From an uncultured Ignatzschineria sp. (GTDB taxonomy: Bacteria; Pseudomonadota; Gammaproteobacteria; Cardiobacteriales; Wohlfahrtiimonadaceae): DNA of 64,000 nucleotides. Below are positions 18,971 to 28,582 of the stretch, one piece after another. Made by a program: the position numbers and the translations under genes. Where the stretch lies: the NCBI GenBank assembly GCA_945639195.1, contig CALZEE010000001.1:1-64000 (forward strand), read 5' to 3'. The notes under the pieces are model-generated. The model saw only the letters and a list, made by a program, of their open reading frames with translations, did no database searches and was not told the origin of the DNA. Numbering within the stretch: the first letter of the stretch is position 1; each line of letters begins with the position of its first letter.

Positions 18971-19008
18971 CTTTGATCTAAAAGCTAAAGAGCTTTAAGG
19001 AGATCTTT

Positions 19009-20406
19009 TTAGAGTGATTTTAAGGTTGTAATCATCTCATTTACGACCTTCTGAGCATCCCCATAAACCATGTCGGTATTTTCAAGATAGAAAAGGTGGT
19101 TTTCAATGCCGGAGAATCCCGCACCTTGTCCACGCTTAATCACAAATACTTGTTTCGCCTGGTCAGCATTAAGAATCGGCATACCATAGATTGGGCTTGA
19201 TTTATCAATACGAGCGACAGGGTTTACCACGTCATTTGCGCCAATAACAAGAACGACATCAGTATCCTTAAATTCACCATTGATCTCATCTAAGTCAAAA
19301 ATGCTCTCATAAGGAACCCCCGATTCTGCTAAGAGCACATTCATATGTCCCGGCATTCTTCCGGCAACTGGGTGAATGGCAAAGCGAACATCAATATCAC
19401 GCGCTTCAAGGATCTTCACGAGCTCAGCGACTTTGTGTTGCGCTTGCGCTGCTGCGAGTCCATATCCAGGAACGATAATGACGCGATCTGCATAAGCCAT
19501 TGTCATTGCGGCATTTGCGGCATCTGTTTCTGTCATTGTCCCTTCTACTTCTGTGCTTTCGCTAGAAGATTCTCCAAAGTTAGAGAAGAGAACATTACTG
19601 ATAGAGCGATTCATTGCTTTTGCCATCAGGAGTGTTAAGAGTGTTCCCGCGGCACCGACAACCGTACCGGCAATCACAAGCCCGCCGTTATCAAGTGCAA
19701 TTCCTTCAAACGCGACCGCAATACCGGTGAGGGCATTAAAGAGCGAGATGATGACCGGCATATCGGCACCACCAATCGGAATCGCCACAAGGAGTCCAAG
19801 CGCAAGTGTGAAGGCAAAGAAGAGGAAAAGCATGAAGTAATGCGGTTCAGACTCAGAGGCCAGCAATATTGCAAGAAGGAGCGAGAAGAGGAATAGAAAT
19901 AGATTCACAAGATTTCGGTTTTTAAATCGAATAGTGGATTGCATTCTGCCATCAAGCTTTGCCCAAGCAACAATTGATCCGGTAAATGAAACCGCCCCGA
20001 TAAAGCCACCAATGGCAGCGAGTAAGAGCACGCGAGAAGCATATGCTGTTTCAGGAGATCCAACCTGAAGGAGTGCAATTGCGCCGATGATTGCCGCAGC
20101 ACCACCGCCCACGCCATTGTATATTGCGATCATTTGTGGCATATCGGTCATCGCGACTTTCAGGGCAGAGCCTTTCGCGATGACATAACCAATTCCAATC
20201 GCAAGCGCAATGAGTCCCACATTTGTGAGGTAAGATTTCTGCATGAGATCAGGATGGAAGAGGGTGATAACAACAGCAAGTACCATTGCCATACCGGCAT
20301 ATCGAATTCCTTTACGAGCAGTCGAAGGATGACTCATACTTTTAAGTGCATAGATAAAGACAATCGCAGCTACAAAGTAGCCAATGTTAACAATTATAGA
20401 GCCCAT
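19009..20406 (-). CDS. pntB: NAD(P) transhydrogenase subunit beta
   Basis: 465 residues. About nine membrane segments (residues 4-265) precede the NADP(H)-binding domain III, with IVPGYGLAAAQAQHKV, GRMPGHMNVLLAE and VIGANDVVNP. It couples hydride transfer from NADH to NADP+ to inward proton movement and supplies NADPH. It is the last gene of the operon pntAA-pntAB-pntB; its start is 4 bases after the pntAB stop. Confidence 0.95.
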   Translation of the reverse strand: MGSIIVNIGYFVAAIVFIYALKSMSHPSTARKGIRYAGMAMVLAVVITLFHPDLMQKSYLTNVGLIALAIGIGYVIAKGSALKVAMTDMPQMIAIYNGVGGGAAAIIGAIALLQVGSPETAYASRVLLLAAIGGFIGAVSFTGSIVAWAKLDGRMQSTIRFKNRNLVNLFLFLFSLLLAILLASESEPHYFMLFLFFAFTLALGLLVAIPIGGADMPVIISLFNALTGIAVAFEGIALDNGGLVIAGTVVGAAGTLLTLLMAKAMNRSISNVLFSNFGESSSESTEVEGTMTETDAANAAMTMAYADRVIIVPGYGLAAAQAQHKVAELVKILEARDIDVRFAIHPVAGRMPGHMNVLLAESGVPYESIFDLDEINGEFKDTDVVLVIGANDVVNPVARIDKSSPIYGMPILNADQAKQVFVIKRGQGAGFSGIENHLFYLENTDMVYGDAQKVVNEMITTLKSL

Positions 20407-20409
20407 GAT

Positions 20410-20703
20410 TTATCGCTCCTCTTTTTTATTAGATTTAAACATTTCAAGCATTCGGTCGGTGACGTAATAACCGCCTACAGCATTAATCGCACCAAAGACA
20501 ACTGCGACAAAGGCAAGGCTTGTTTGGAAGAATCCATCGGCATGACCGAGCGCAATCATGGCGCCCACTAAAATAATCCCGTGGATAAAGTTAGATCCTG
20601 ACATTAATGGGGTATGAAGAATCGCCGGCACGCGGGAGATGACCTCAAACCCTAAAATTGCGGAGAGAACAACGATATAGAGCGCTGCAAATCCTGTAAT
20701 CAT
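20410..20703 (-). CDS. pntAB: NAD(P) transhydrogenase subunit alpha, membrane part
   Basis: 97 residues with three membrane segments, matching the C-terminal membrane part of E. coli PntA: FEVISRVPAILHTPLMSGSN and GAINAVGGYYVTDRML are family hallmarks. In E. coli this part is fused to the NAD-binding domain. Here it is a separate gene between pntAA and pntB, as in Rhodospirillum rubrum and many other bacteria. Confidence 0.95.
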   Translation of the reverse strand: MITGFAALYIVVLSAILGFEVISRVPAILHTPLMSGSNFIHGIILVGAMIALGHADGFFQTSLAFVAVVFGAINAVGGYYVTDRMLEMFKSNKKEER

Positions 20704-20721
20704 AAAAAATCTCCTTGAATT

Positions 20722-21843
20722 TTATGCTTCGATGAGTGTTTTGATGCGATCAGACACAATCTCACTGTCGTATGTAATGAGTGAGTTTTTAACCACCTCA
20801 TCTTCATGATCGAGTGAAATACCCGTATCCGTTATAAAGGGGCTTAAATAGTTATAGATGTTTTGCGAGAACATTTCAGAAGCATGGATCGCAACTGATG
20901 AGGGAAGATTGAGCGGTCCTGCAAGTGTGACATTGTTGATTTTGAGGGTTTCGCCCGCAACTGTACCTTCACAGTTACCGCCGGTCTCAGCGGCCATATC
21001 AACAATGACAGCACCGGGCATCATTGATTCAACCATCTCTTTAGTAATGATAATCGGTGCGCGTTTCCCCGGGATTGCTGCCGTCGTAATAAGGATATGT
21101 GCATCTTTCACATGTTTTGCGAGTGCCGCAGCTTGTTTTGCGGTCTCTTCTTCTGTTAATTCTCTTGCATAGCCACCTTCACCCGCAGCGTTTACACCGG
21201 TATCCACGAGTTTTGCACCGAGCGATTCGACTTGTTCTTTCGCATCAGGGCGAATATCGTACGCTTCGACTTGCGCGCCAAGGCGACGTGCGGTCGCAAT
21301 GGCTTGAAGACCTGCAACGCCGGCACCAATGATCAGTGCTTTTGCTGGGCGAATCGTACCTGCTGCTGTGGTGAGCATGGGGAAGAATCTTGGTGAGAGA
21401 TCTGCTGCGATCAGAACACTTTGATAGCCAGAAATAGTCGCTTGCGATGAGAGGACATCCATGCTTTGAGCACGAGTAATGCGTGGAATGAATTCTAACG
21501 CAATCGCGGTGATTTGATTCTTCGCAAGGGATTCAATAATCGGGAGATTGTTGTAAGGATCTAATAAGGAAATAACAATAGATCCCGCTTTAAATTTGTG
21601 AATGATCTTTGCATCAGGTGCATTGATAGAAATAATGATCGCTTTTTCATCGAAGACAGGCGGTTCAATAATCGCTCCGGCTTGTTCATACGCTTCATTA
21701 CTAAAGTAAGCGCCCGCACCAGCGTCGGGTGCAACAATTACTTTAAAGCCTGCTTTTACAAACCGTGCAGCATTCTTTGGGTCAAGTGCCACACGCTTCT
21801 CAAGTGGATGCGTCTCTTTCAGGACGACAATGGTATTAATCAT
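20722..21843 (-). CDS. pntAA: NAD(P) transhydrogenase subunit alpha, NAD-binding part
   Basis: 373 residues, the soluble domain I. KETHPLEKRVALDP is at the N-terminus, the nucleotide fold GAGVAGLQAIATARRLGA is near residue 165, and VIVDMAAETGGNCEGT lies further on. It binds NAD(H) and docks to the membrane subunits. I prefer the ATG at 21843; an in-frame ATG at 21876 adds 11 residues unlike the family. GGAG lies about 11 bases upstream of 21843. Confidence 0.93.
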   Translation of the reverse strand: MINTIVVLKETHPLEKRVALDPKNAARFVKAGFKVIVAPDAGAGAYFSNEAYEQAGAIIEPPVFDEKAIIISINAPDAKIIHKFKAGSIVISLLDPYNNLPIIESLAKNQITAIALEFIPRITRAQSMDVLSSQATISGYQSVLIAADLSPRFFPMLTTAAGTIRPAKALIIGAGVAGLQAIATARRLGAQVEAYDIRPDAKEQVESLGAKLVDTGVNAAGEGGYARELTEEETAKQAAALAKHVKDAHILITTAAIPGKRAPIIITKEMVESMMPGAVIVDMAAETGGNCEGTVAGETLKINNVTLAGPLNLPSSVAIHASEMFSQNIYNYLSPFITDTGISLDHEDEVVKNSLITYDSEIVSDRIKTLIEA

Positions 21844-22093
21844 AGTTCTCAGTACTCCAAGTGGCGAAAAAGTCATGATTTTTTATAGTAACACGTCTAT
21901 ATATAAAGATAAATTTAAGCGCGGTGTGGCGTAAAATGCAATATGAGGTTTTATGAATGCAGAAAAAACAGGGTTGATAACAGACTTTTATCAGCAATAT
22001 ATAAATTTCTTTTCATGCTGATATTTCAAGATTTGTTATACTGACCCACTCAAAAGTGGGATCTTAGAATCAATTCTTTGACAAAGGGTTACT

Positions 22094-22870
22094 GTGACAA
22101 ACGTAGAAAATTTCAAAAAGCCTTCGCCAAACAACACTAATAAGTCGCGCTTTATGGCCTTCAAAAGACTCATTAGCTACAAATATTTTGTGCTGTTTGC
22201 ACAGAAAATCATCCCTTGGGCATTTATCGGAAGCGGCATTGTAGCGTTGATAGGGCTCTATTATGGGCTTTTTAATTCTCCTATAGATTATCAGCAAGGG
22301 GATACTGTTCGCATTATGTATATTCATGTGCCTGCAGCGATTCTTTCCTCGGGGCTCTATATGTTTATGGCATTTATGAGCATCATGTTCCTGATATTCC
22401 GGATTAAATTATTTCCGATTATCGCAAGATCTGCTGCCGTATTGGGCGCGATTTATACCTTAATTACCCTCGTTACGGGTGCAATTTGGGGCGCTCCGAC
22501 ATGGGGAACTTGGTGGGTTTGGGATGTTCGCTTAACCTCCGTATTAATTCTCTTCTTCCTCTATCTTGGTTATATCGGTTTAGATAGTGCTTTCGAAGAT
22601 CGAGAGAAAGCTAATATGGGGATCTCTATTTTAGCGATTATTGGGGTTGTAATTGTGCCGATCATTAAAGTTTCGGTATATCTATTTGCAACGCTTCATC
22701 AAAAAAGTACGATTTTTGCCTCAGGCGGACCTAGTCTTGATGCGGCAATGTTAAAGCCCCTCGCGTTAATGATGGTGGCATATGTATTATTTACGGTGGG
22801 CTATATCTTATTAAAGAGTACGCATCTCATCTATAAAGAGCAGCTCCTGCAAGCTTATACGAAGAATTAA
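22094..22870 (+). CDS. ccmC: Haem exporter protein CcmC
   Basis: 258 residues with six membrane segments. The tryptophan-rich haem-binding motif WGTWWVWDVRLTSVLILFF is intact, as are the flanking histidines in IMYIHVPAA and ATLHQKS. CcmC loads haem onto CcmE in the periplasm. The start is GTG at 22094 with AAGGG 5 bases upstream. A downstream ATG at 22154 would drop a charged N-terminal stretch of 20 residues. First gene of a nine-gene operon. Confidence 0.93.
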   Translation: MTNVENFKKPSPNNTNKSRFMAFKRLISYKYFVLFAQKIIPWAFIGSGIVALIGLYYGLFNSPIDYQQGDTVRIMYIHVPAAILSSGLYMFMAFMSIMFLIFRIKLFPIIARSAAVLGAIYTLITLVTGAIWGAPTWGTWWVWDVRLTSVLILFFLYLGYIGLDSAFEDREKANMGISILAIIGVVIVPIIKVSVYLFATLHQKSTIFASGGPSLDAAMLKPLALMMVAYVLFTVGYILLKSTHLIYKEQLLQAYTKN

Positions 22871-22891
22871 AGTATTATATAAGAGGTAACA

Positions 22892-23053
22892 ATGGCCGAT
22901 TTTTTAAATCTGTTTGATATGGGTAAACATACCGTTTACGTCTGGGCATGCTACGGGTTTGTAGCGGTTTGCCTCACTGGATTAATACTCTCTCTCATCT
23001 TTGAGGGGAGAGGTTTAAAACAAGCAATGATAAGAGAGGGTTTAAGAAAATGA
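22892..23053 (+). CDS. ccmD: Haem exporter protein CcmD
   Basis: 53 residues with a single membrane helix at about 16-38 (VYVWACYGFVAVCLTGLILS) and a basic tail (GRGLKQAMIREGLRK), the typical CcmD pattern. The ATG at 22892 follows AAGAGG. The stop overlaps the ccmE start in an ATGA. CcmD helps release holo-CcmE from the CcmABC complex. Placement between ccmC and ccmE supports the call. Confidence 0.9.
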   Translation: MADFLNLFDMGKHTVYVWACYGFVAVCLTGLILSLIFEGRGLKQAMIREGLRK

Positions 23054-23547
23054 GTCAACAAGCGAATATGAAGCCAGGTGCAAAGCGTGGCATGATGTCT
23101 CCAAGACAGAAACAACGAATGTATATTATTATCGCCGTGATTGTTGCGGCCTTTTTAGTGATTGGTTTTGCGATGTTTGCCTCACGCGACAATTTAAACC
23201 TCTACTATTCTCCAGAGCAGGTTGAAAAAGGTGAAGCGCCTTTTGATAAAACCATTCGTGTAGGGGGATTAGTCGTTCCGGGCACCTTGCATAAAGGTAC
23301 GGATAGTTTATCGGTTGAGTTTGCGTTAGTAGATGGATCTTCAGAACAAATTATCGTGAGTTATGATGGGATTTTGCCAGACCTCTTTAGAGAAGGGCAG
23401 GGCATCATTGCACGAGGGAAGTTAATTGAAGGAAATCAGTTTGTGGCGGAAGAAATTCTCGCAAAACATGATGAAGAGTATATGCCTCCTGAAGTGGCTG
23501 CGACATTAGAGTCACAAGGTCATCCATTTAAAGAGAAAGATATCTAA
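23050..23547 (+). CDS. ccmE: Cytochrome c-type biogenesis protein CcmE (haem chaperone)
   Basis: 165 residues. A basic N-terminus and one membrane anchor (about 27-47) precede a periplasmic OB-fold. The covalent haem-binding histidine is in LAKHDEEYMPPEV. It carries haem from CcmC to CcmF/H. Its first four bases overlap the ccmD end. Confidence 0.95.
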   Translation: MSQQANMKPGAKRGMMSPRQKQRMYIIIAVIVAAFLVIGFAMFASRDNLNLYYSPEQVEKGEAPFDKTIRVGGLVVPGTLHKGTDSLSVEFALVDGSSEQIIVSYDGILPDLFREGQGIIARGKLIEGNQFVAEEILAKHDEEYMPPEVAATLESQGHPFKEKDI

Positions 23548-23583
23548 ACGATTCAACGTTATTGATAAAGGTTAAGAATTATT

Positions 23584-25554
23584 ATGCTTCCGTTAGGTCA
23601 GCTCGCACTCTATATTGCACTCGGTGTCTCCGTTGCACTCTTCATTCTCCCCTTGATTGGGATTAAACTTCGCAGCCCTCAACTCATGTACAGCGCAAGG
23701 CCATTAACAGTATGGCTTTTTGTGCTTGTGGGCTTCTCTTTTGTCTATTTGGGGCATCTCTTTTGGATTAGTGATTTTAGTTACGCATATGTGTTCCAAA
23801 ACTCTAATACAAAGCTTCCGGGAATCTATAAGATTACGGCGATTTGGGGTGGGCATGAAGGCTCAATGTTACTTTGGGTCTTTACGCTTCTGATGTGGAT
23901 GCTTGCGGTTGTCTTCTTTACTCGTAAGATGCCACTTGAACTCTCATCAGCAACGCTTGCGGTACTCGGTGGTATCACTGTGGGCTTTATTGCCTTCTTA
24001 ATCTTCACATCAGATCCTTTTGCGAGAAACCTCTCTTTAGATCTTTATGATGGTCGAGACCTTAACCCATTACTTCAAGATGTAGGATTGATTATCCATC
24101 CTCCATTGCTTTATATGGGCTATGTGGGTTTTGCAGTTCCTTTTGCCTTTATGTGTGCCATTTTGCTCACAGGACATATCGATCGATTATCGATTCGTTG
24201 GGTGAGACCTTGGACACTTGCGGCTTGGGGCTTCTTAACACTGGGGATTACGGTTGGTAGCTGGTGGGCTTATTATGAGCTTGGCTGGGGCGGCTGGTGG
24301 TTCTGGGATCCGGTTGAAAATGCTTCATTAATTCCTTGGATTCTAGGGGCTGCCTTGATCCACTCATTAGCGGCAACAGAGAAACGTAAAGCCTTTACGC
24401 TCTGGACCGTGATTATCGCGATTCTAACGTTCTGTTTAAGTGTATTAGGAACCTTCTTAGTTCGTTCAGGTGTTCTGACCTCAGTGCACTCATTTGCGGC
24501 CGATCCTTCACGCGGTCAGTTTATTTTAATGTTGTTGGCGATCATTACGCTGTTCGGATTTGTATTACTCCTCTTTAGAGCACATAAAATTCGTCAAGAA
24601 TCTCATTTGAGTCTGATCTCGAAAGAATCAGGAATCCTCTTCAATAATATCTTCTTATCGGTGGCATGTTTCGTCGTATTACTCGGAACACTCTACCCAT
24701 TGATTGTCGATATTTTGCAGATCGGAAAGATCTCTGTAGGCGAAGGTTACTTTAATCAATATCTCGTTCCCATCTCTATCTTAATCTTAGCGGTATTAGG
24801 CTTTACGCCATTACTTCGCTTTAAAGATGATAAGTTCAGCCGAATTAAAAAACCGTTGATGATTATGGCTGCGCTCTCAATTATCTTAGGGTTTGCCTCA
24901 AATTATCTCTATGTCGGTCGTTTAGACTTCTGGGTTGTGATGGGCTTAACATTGAGCTATTGGGTGATCTTCGGCATTCTCTTTGAGATTAAGCTAAATG
25001 GACGCAAAAGCGATAACTTCTTTAAGTGTGTAAAGGGCATGACGCGCTCTCGTTGGGGGATGAACCTCGGGCACTTAGGGCTGGTGATTACCATTATCGG
25101 TATTACGCTGACATCACACTATAGTGATGAGCAAGATCGATTAGTCCGCGTGGGTGAAACCGTTCAGGTTCGTGAATATGGGTTTGAGTTATTAGCACTC
25201 GAAGATATTCGTGGCTCAAACTATGTTGGAACAAAAGGAACGATTCAGGTTTATCAAAATGGTAAGCCGCTTCGCATGATGTACCCAGAGAAACGCACCT
25301 ATACAGTAAGTGGAATGCCGATTAGTGAAGTAGCTTTAAGACCTTCATTAGTGGATGACCTTTATGTGGCAATGGCAGAAGAGCGTGCAAAAAATGCATG
25401 GGCACTTCGACTTTATGTGAAGCCGTTTGTTCGCTGGATCTGGTTAGGGGGGTTAATTATCTCGCTTGCGGCATTGCTATCAATTTTAGATAGACGTTAC
25501 CGTATTGGACGTCAACAAAATATTCAGACAGCATTACATGGTCAAAAAAAGTAG
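23584..25554 (+). CDS. ccmF: Haem lyase CcmF
   Basis: 656 residues with about 14 or 15 membrane segments. The WWD haem-handling motif GGWWFWDPVENASLIPW is intact, as are the periplasmic histidines in YLGHLFW, GGHEGS and IIHPPLLYMGYVG. It transfers haem from CcmE to the CXXCH sites of apocytochromes, together with CcmH/I. Length matches E. coli CcmF (647). Confidence 0.96.
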   Translation: MLPLGQLALYIALGVSVALFILPLIGIKLRSPQLMYSARPLTVWLFVLVGFSFVYLGHLFWISDFSYAYVFQNSNTKLPGIYKITAIWGGHEGSMLLWVFTLLMWMLAVVFFTRKMPLELSSATLAVLGGITVGFIAFLIFTSDPFARNLSLDLYDGRDLNPLLQDVGLIIHPPLLYMGYVGFAVPFAFMCAILLTGHIDRLSIRWVRPWTLAAWGFLTLGITVGSWWAYYELGWGGWWFWDPVENASLIPWILGAALIHSLAATEKRKAFTLWTVIIAILTFCLSVLGTFLVRSGVLTSVHSFAADPSRGQFILMLLAIITLFGFVLLLFRAHKIRQESHLSLISKESGILFNNIFLSVACFVVLLGTLYPLIVDILQIGKISVGEGYFNQYLVPISILILAVLGFTPLLRFKDDKFSRIKKPLMIMAALSIILGFASNYLYVGRLDFWVVMGLTLSYWVIFGILFEIKLNGRKSDNFFKCVKGMTRSRWGMNLGHLGLVITIIGITLTSHYSDEQDRLVRVGETVQVREYGFELLALEDIRGSNYVGTKGTIQVYQNGKPLRMMYPEKRTYTVSGMPISEVALRPSLVDDLYVAMAEERAKNAWALRLYVKPFVRWIWLGGLIISLAALLSILDRRYRIGRQQNIQTALHGQKK

Positions 25555-25563
25555 GAGCTAAAA

Positions 25564-26136
25564 ATGTTAAGAGCGATTATTGCAGGAATTGTGGTATTAG
25601 TTGTAGGCTTTTTGGTATTTCTTTCAATGAGCTTAGAAAATGATGCGAGTCATCTACCTTCGGCATTAAAGGGAAAACCATTGCCGGCATTTAGTGCTTA
25701 TGAAGTGACTGCACCAGGACAGACCGCAAGAATTTTAACGGATGAAGATATTAAAGGGCCCGCGCTCTTAAATATCTGGGCGACATGGTGCCCAACGTGT
25801 GAAGCTGAGCATGATGCATTAAAAGAGATCGGTGCAACCGGTGTTCCGATCTACGGCGTTGACTATAAAGACGAAACGGATAAAGCGAATGAATGGTTAC
25901 GTACTTTAGGCAACCCTTACATCTTTACGATTGCAGATGAGAGCGGAAAAATCGGCTTGAATCTCGGCGTTTACGGCGCACCTGAAACTTACTTCTTAGA
26001 TGCCAACAATGTGATTGTGCACCGTCATGTCGGTGAGATTAGTGTTGAGCTTTGGAATGATGAGCTTAAAGCGATTTACGAATCGAGCTTTGAGTCAGGA
26101 AATCCTGCGAATGCGGTTACAAAAGGGAGTCAGTAG
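25564..26136 (+). CDS. ccmG: Thiol:disulfide interchange protein CcmG/DsbE
   Basis: 190 residues. One N-terminal membrane anchor (about 4-24) precedes a thioredoxin fold with active site WATWCPTCEAEH. A cis-proline region is in YGAPETYFLD, typical of DsbE. It keeps apocytochrome c cysteines reduced for haem ligation. Confidence 0.94.
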   Translation: MLRAIIAGIVVLVVGFLVFLSMSLENDASHLPSALKGKPLPAFSAYEVTAPGQTARILTDEDIKGPALLNIWATWCPTCEAEHDALKEIGATGVPIYGVDYKDETDKANEWLRTLGNPYIFTIADESGKIGLNLGVYGAPETYFLDANNVIVHRHVGEISVELWNDELKAIYESSFESGNPANAVTKGSQ

Positions 26137-26613
26137 ATGAAACGGTTATTAGTGATGATAACGCTGGTGATGGGCTTGCTATTACAGCAAGGAATTGCAT
26201 CTGTGAATCTTTATGAATTTAGTAATACGGTGGATGAACGTCGTTTTCAGAGTTTAACAAGAGAACTTCGTTGTCCGAAATGTCAGAATCAAAATATTGC
26301 TGATTCCGATGCGCCCTTAGCGCAAGATATGCGAGATTTAACTTACGATATGATTATTGATGGTCAGGCAGATGCGCAGATCATTAATTTCATGGTGGAT
26401 CGTTACGGCGATTTCGTGATGTACAATCCGCCGGTAAAGCCTGTGACATGGTTACTATGGTTCAGCCCATTTGTGCTTTTAATGATAATTTTAGCCATTG
26501 TGTTCTTTGCGAAAAGTCGCAAGAAAACGCCGCGTAAAGCGGTTGTGGATGCAGGGCTTACAGAAGAAGACAAAGCACGTTTACAAGAAATACTACAGAG
26601 AAAAGACAACTAA
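26137..26613 (+). CDS. ccmH: Cytochrome c-type biogenesis protein CcmH (short form)
   Basis: 158 residues. A signal peptide (about 1-21) is followed by the redox motif LRCPKCQNQNIADSDAPLA and one membrane helix at about 104-125. This is the short CcmH/CycL form; the TPR half found in E. coli CcmH is encoded by the next gene, ccmI. It starts directly after the ccmG stop. Confidence 0.94.
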   Translation: MKRLLVMITLVMGLLLQQGIASVNLYEFSNTVDERRFQSLTRELRCPKCQNQNIADSDAPLAQDMRDLTYDMIIDGQADAQIINFMVDRYGDFVMYNPPVKPVTWLLWFSPFVLLMIILAIVFFAKSRKKTPRKAVVDAGLTEEDKARLQEILQRKDN

Positions 26614-26614
26614 A

Positions 26615-27934
26615 ATGACAGGATTAGGCTTAATATATACAGTACTGTTGCTCGCGGTGACCCTCGTAATATTACTCATCGCTTTTTGGGGTAAAGGGTC
26701 GCAGAAATTCACGCGTTTACAAGATGTCTATCGTGATAAGTATCTTGATGAAACGGAGACTTTAGATGATGATCTTAAGCGTGGAAAAATTGATGAAGAA
26801 ACGTACGAAACCTCGCAAACAGAATTAGCACGAGATCTTCTTGCCGTAGCGCATCCTGATCGACAAATGACCGGCATTAATAAGGCAATCGTGATGTTGA
26901 TAGGGGTTTTCTTTGTCGCATATGCTGCCGCAATCTTCTGGGATGAGGGTTACACGGAAGATGCGAAGAATCTTGATATGCAACGTGCTGAAGCAAAGCC
27001 GTATGTCGATAAGTGGTTAGCGGGCACAACGGTTGAGGCGCTCCAACGAGGAAATAGCATCGAAGATCTTAATCCTCCGGCTGAGCTTCAACAAAATCTT
27101 TTAGGAACCTTGGCGGCGCTTAACTTAATGAGTTCGAGGGATCACCATACGGATCCTAAAGAACTCAACTTATTGGGTAAGATCTACCTGAATATGGATC
27201 AATTAAAATTGGCAGAGAAGGCGTATTTGGATCTTTACCGTTTAGACCCTAATAACGATAGTACGTATTACACATTATTAAATGTTCAATTAGCGATGAA
27301 TGATTACAAGCTTAATGATCGTTTAGAGGGGCTATTTGATCAGTTCATTATGAGTAATGCTGAGAACGAAAATTTACTGCTCTACTATTCAACATTACTT
27401 TTTGAAAATCAAAAAATTGAAAAAGCTTTGCATTACTTCTCTATTCTCGCAAATCGTTATCCAGAAGGATCAGAGAACAGACAGTTGCTGACCGACATGA
27501 TTGAAGGCTTAGCGAATCAAAATGCGAATGGCGGCCAATCAACAGCACCAGGGCAAACGTTAGCACCGGTTCCGGCATCTGATGTGGCAATACGCGTGAG
27601 TCTTGATGTCGCAGGGAAAGAGATTGCAGATCTTCCACAAGAAGCGATTTTATTCCTCTTTGTCAGAAACAGTGAAATGGGACCACCCCTTGCAGCGAAA
27701 AGAATTCCTTTAACGGCAATTAATGCATTCCCATTAGCATTAGAGATTACAGACAAAGATCTTTTAATGCCGGGAAGCCTCTCGATTAGTACTGAGAAGA
27801 ACCTATCGATCTCTGCAAAAATTAGTTTAAATGGTGACCCAATCTCCTCAAAAGGGGATATTGAAGCAGAAAAGAGAGCGGTCACGAATTTAGATGATGA
27901 GATGGTTATTTTGCTTGATAGAGTTGTGGAGTAA
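26615..27934 (+). CDS. ccmI: Cytochrome c-type biogenesis protein CcmI
   Basis: 439 residues. A first membrane helix (about 5-24), a cytoplasmic loop with a coiled coil (about 30-85) and a second helix (about 97-114) precede periplasmic TPR repeats (about 165-300) and a beta-rich C-terminal domain (VAIRVSLDVAGKEIADLP and on) that fits the apocytochrome-binding role. The true start is the ATG at 26615, one base after the ccmH stop. A longer frame from 26498 only overlaps ccmH. Confidence 0.9.
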   Translation: MTGLGLIYTVLLLAVTLVILLIAFWGKGSQKFTRLQDVYRDKYLDETETLDDDLKRGKIDEETYETSQTELARDLLAVAHPDRQMTGINKAIVMLIGVFFVAYAAAIFWDEGYTEDAKNLDMQRAEAKPYVDKWLAGTTVEALQRGNSIEDLNPPAELQQNLLGTLAALNLMSSRDHHTDPKELNLLGKIYLNMDQLKLAEKAYLDLYRLDPNNDSTYYTLLNVQLAMNDYKLNDRLEGLFDQFIMSNAENENLLLYYSTLLFENQKIEKALHYFSILANRYPEGSENRQLLTDMIEGLANQNANGGQSTAPGQTLAPVPASDVAIRVSLDVAGKEIADLPQEAILFLFVRNSEMGPPLAAKRIPLTAINAFPLALEITDKDLLMPGSLSISTEKNLSISAKISLNGDPISSKGDIEAEKRAVTNLDDEMVILLDRVVE

Positions 27935-27940
27935 GCGCTC

Positions 27941-28582
27941 GTGGATACGCAATTTTCATTAGAAATCGATCGTTTGGAAGTGACGCGAAATTATCGCCCG
28001 ATCTTCCAACCGCTCACTTTTTCTCTGACTAATGGGGAGTCTCTCTATCTGCAGGGAAAAAATGGCGCGGGCAAGACAACATCGCTCCGCGTGATTTCTG
28101 GAATTAGTCAGCGTTATCAAGGCGGCATTTATCTCAATGGGGATGAGCGTCGTGAGTTACTGCATTATTATGCAAGACCCATTCTCTATGTGGGCCATCA
28201 GTTAAGTTTGAATCTAGATCTTACGGCATGGGAGAATCTCTCTTTCATGTTGTCGCTTCGTGGTGTGACGTTGACTCGAGAATCTCTCGAGCAGGTCTTC
28301 ACGCTCTTAGGTCTACCACTTGAAGATCGTCCTGTACGTTATTTTTCAGCGGGGCAAAAACGTAGGGTCATTCTTGCAAGATTATGGTTAGAAAAAGCAT
28401 CTATCTGGATTTTAGATGAACCTTTTACGGCCTTAGACATTGATTCAATCGCGCTGTTAGAAGCAAGAATGATGGCACATTGCCAGCAAGGAGGGGGAAT
28501 CATCTTTACTTCCCATCAGGCACCAAGTGCTGACGTTTTCAATAAAACACTCACGATCGAGAGGTTCACCCGCGATGTTTAA
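27941..28582 (+). CDS. ccmA: Haem exporter ATP-binding protein CcmA
   Basis: 213 residues. Walker A GKNGAGKTT, signature region FSAGQKRRVILARL, Walker B IWILDEPFTALD and H-loop FTSHQAP are all present. It powers release of haem-loaded CcmE from CcmC. The start is GTG, six bases after ccmI. It is placed near the end of the operon rather than first, as in E. coli. Confidence 0.92.
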   Translation: MDTQFSLEIDRLEVTRNYRPIFQPLTFSLTNGESLYLQGKNGAGKTTSLRVISGISQRYQGGIYLNGDERRELLHYYARPILYVGHQLSLNLDLTAWENLSFMLSLRGVTLTRESLEQVFTLLGLPLEDRPVRYFSAGQKRRVILARLWLEKASIWILDEPFTALDIDSIALLEARMMAHCQQGGGIIFTSHQAPSADVFNKTLTIERFTRDV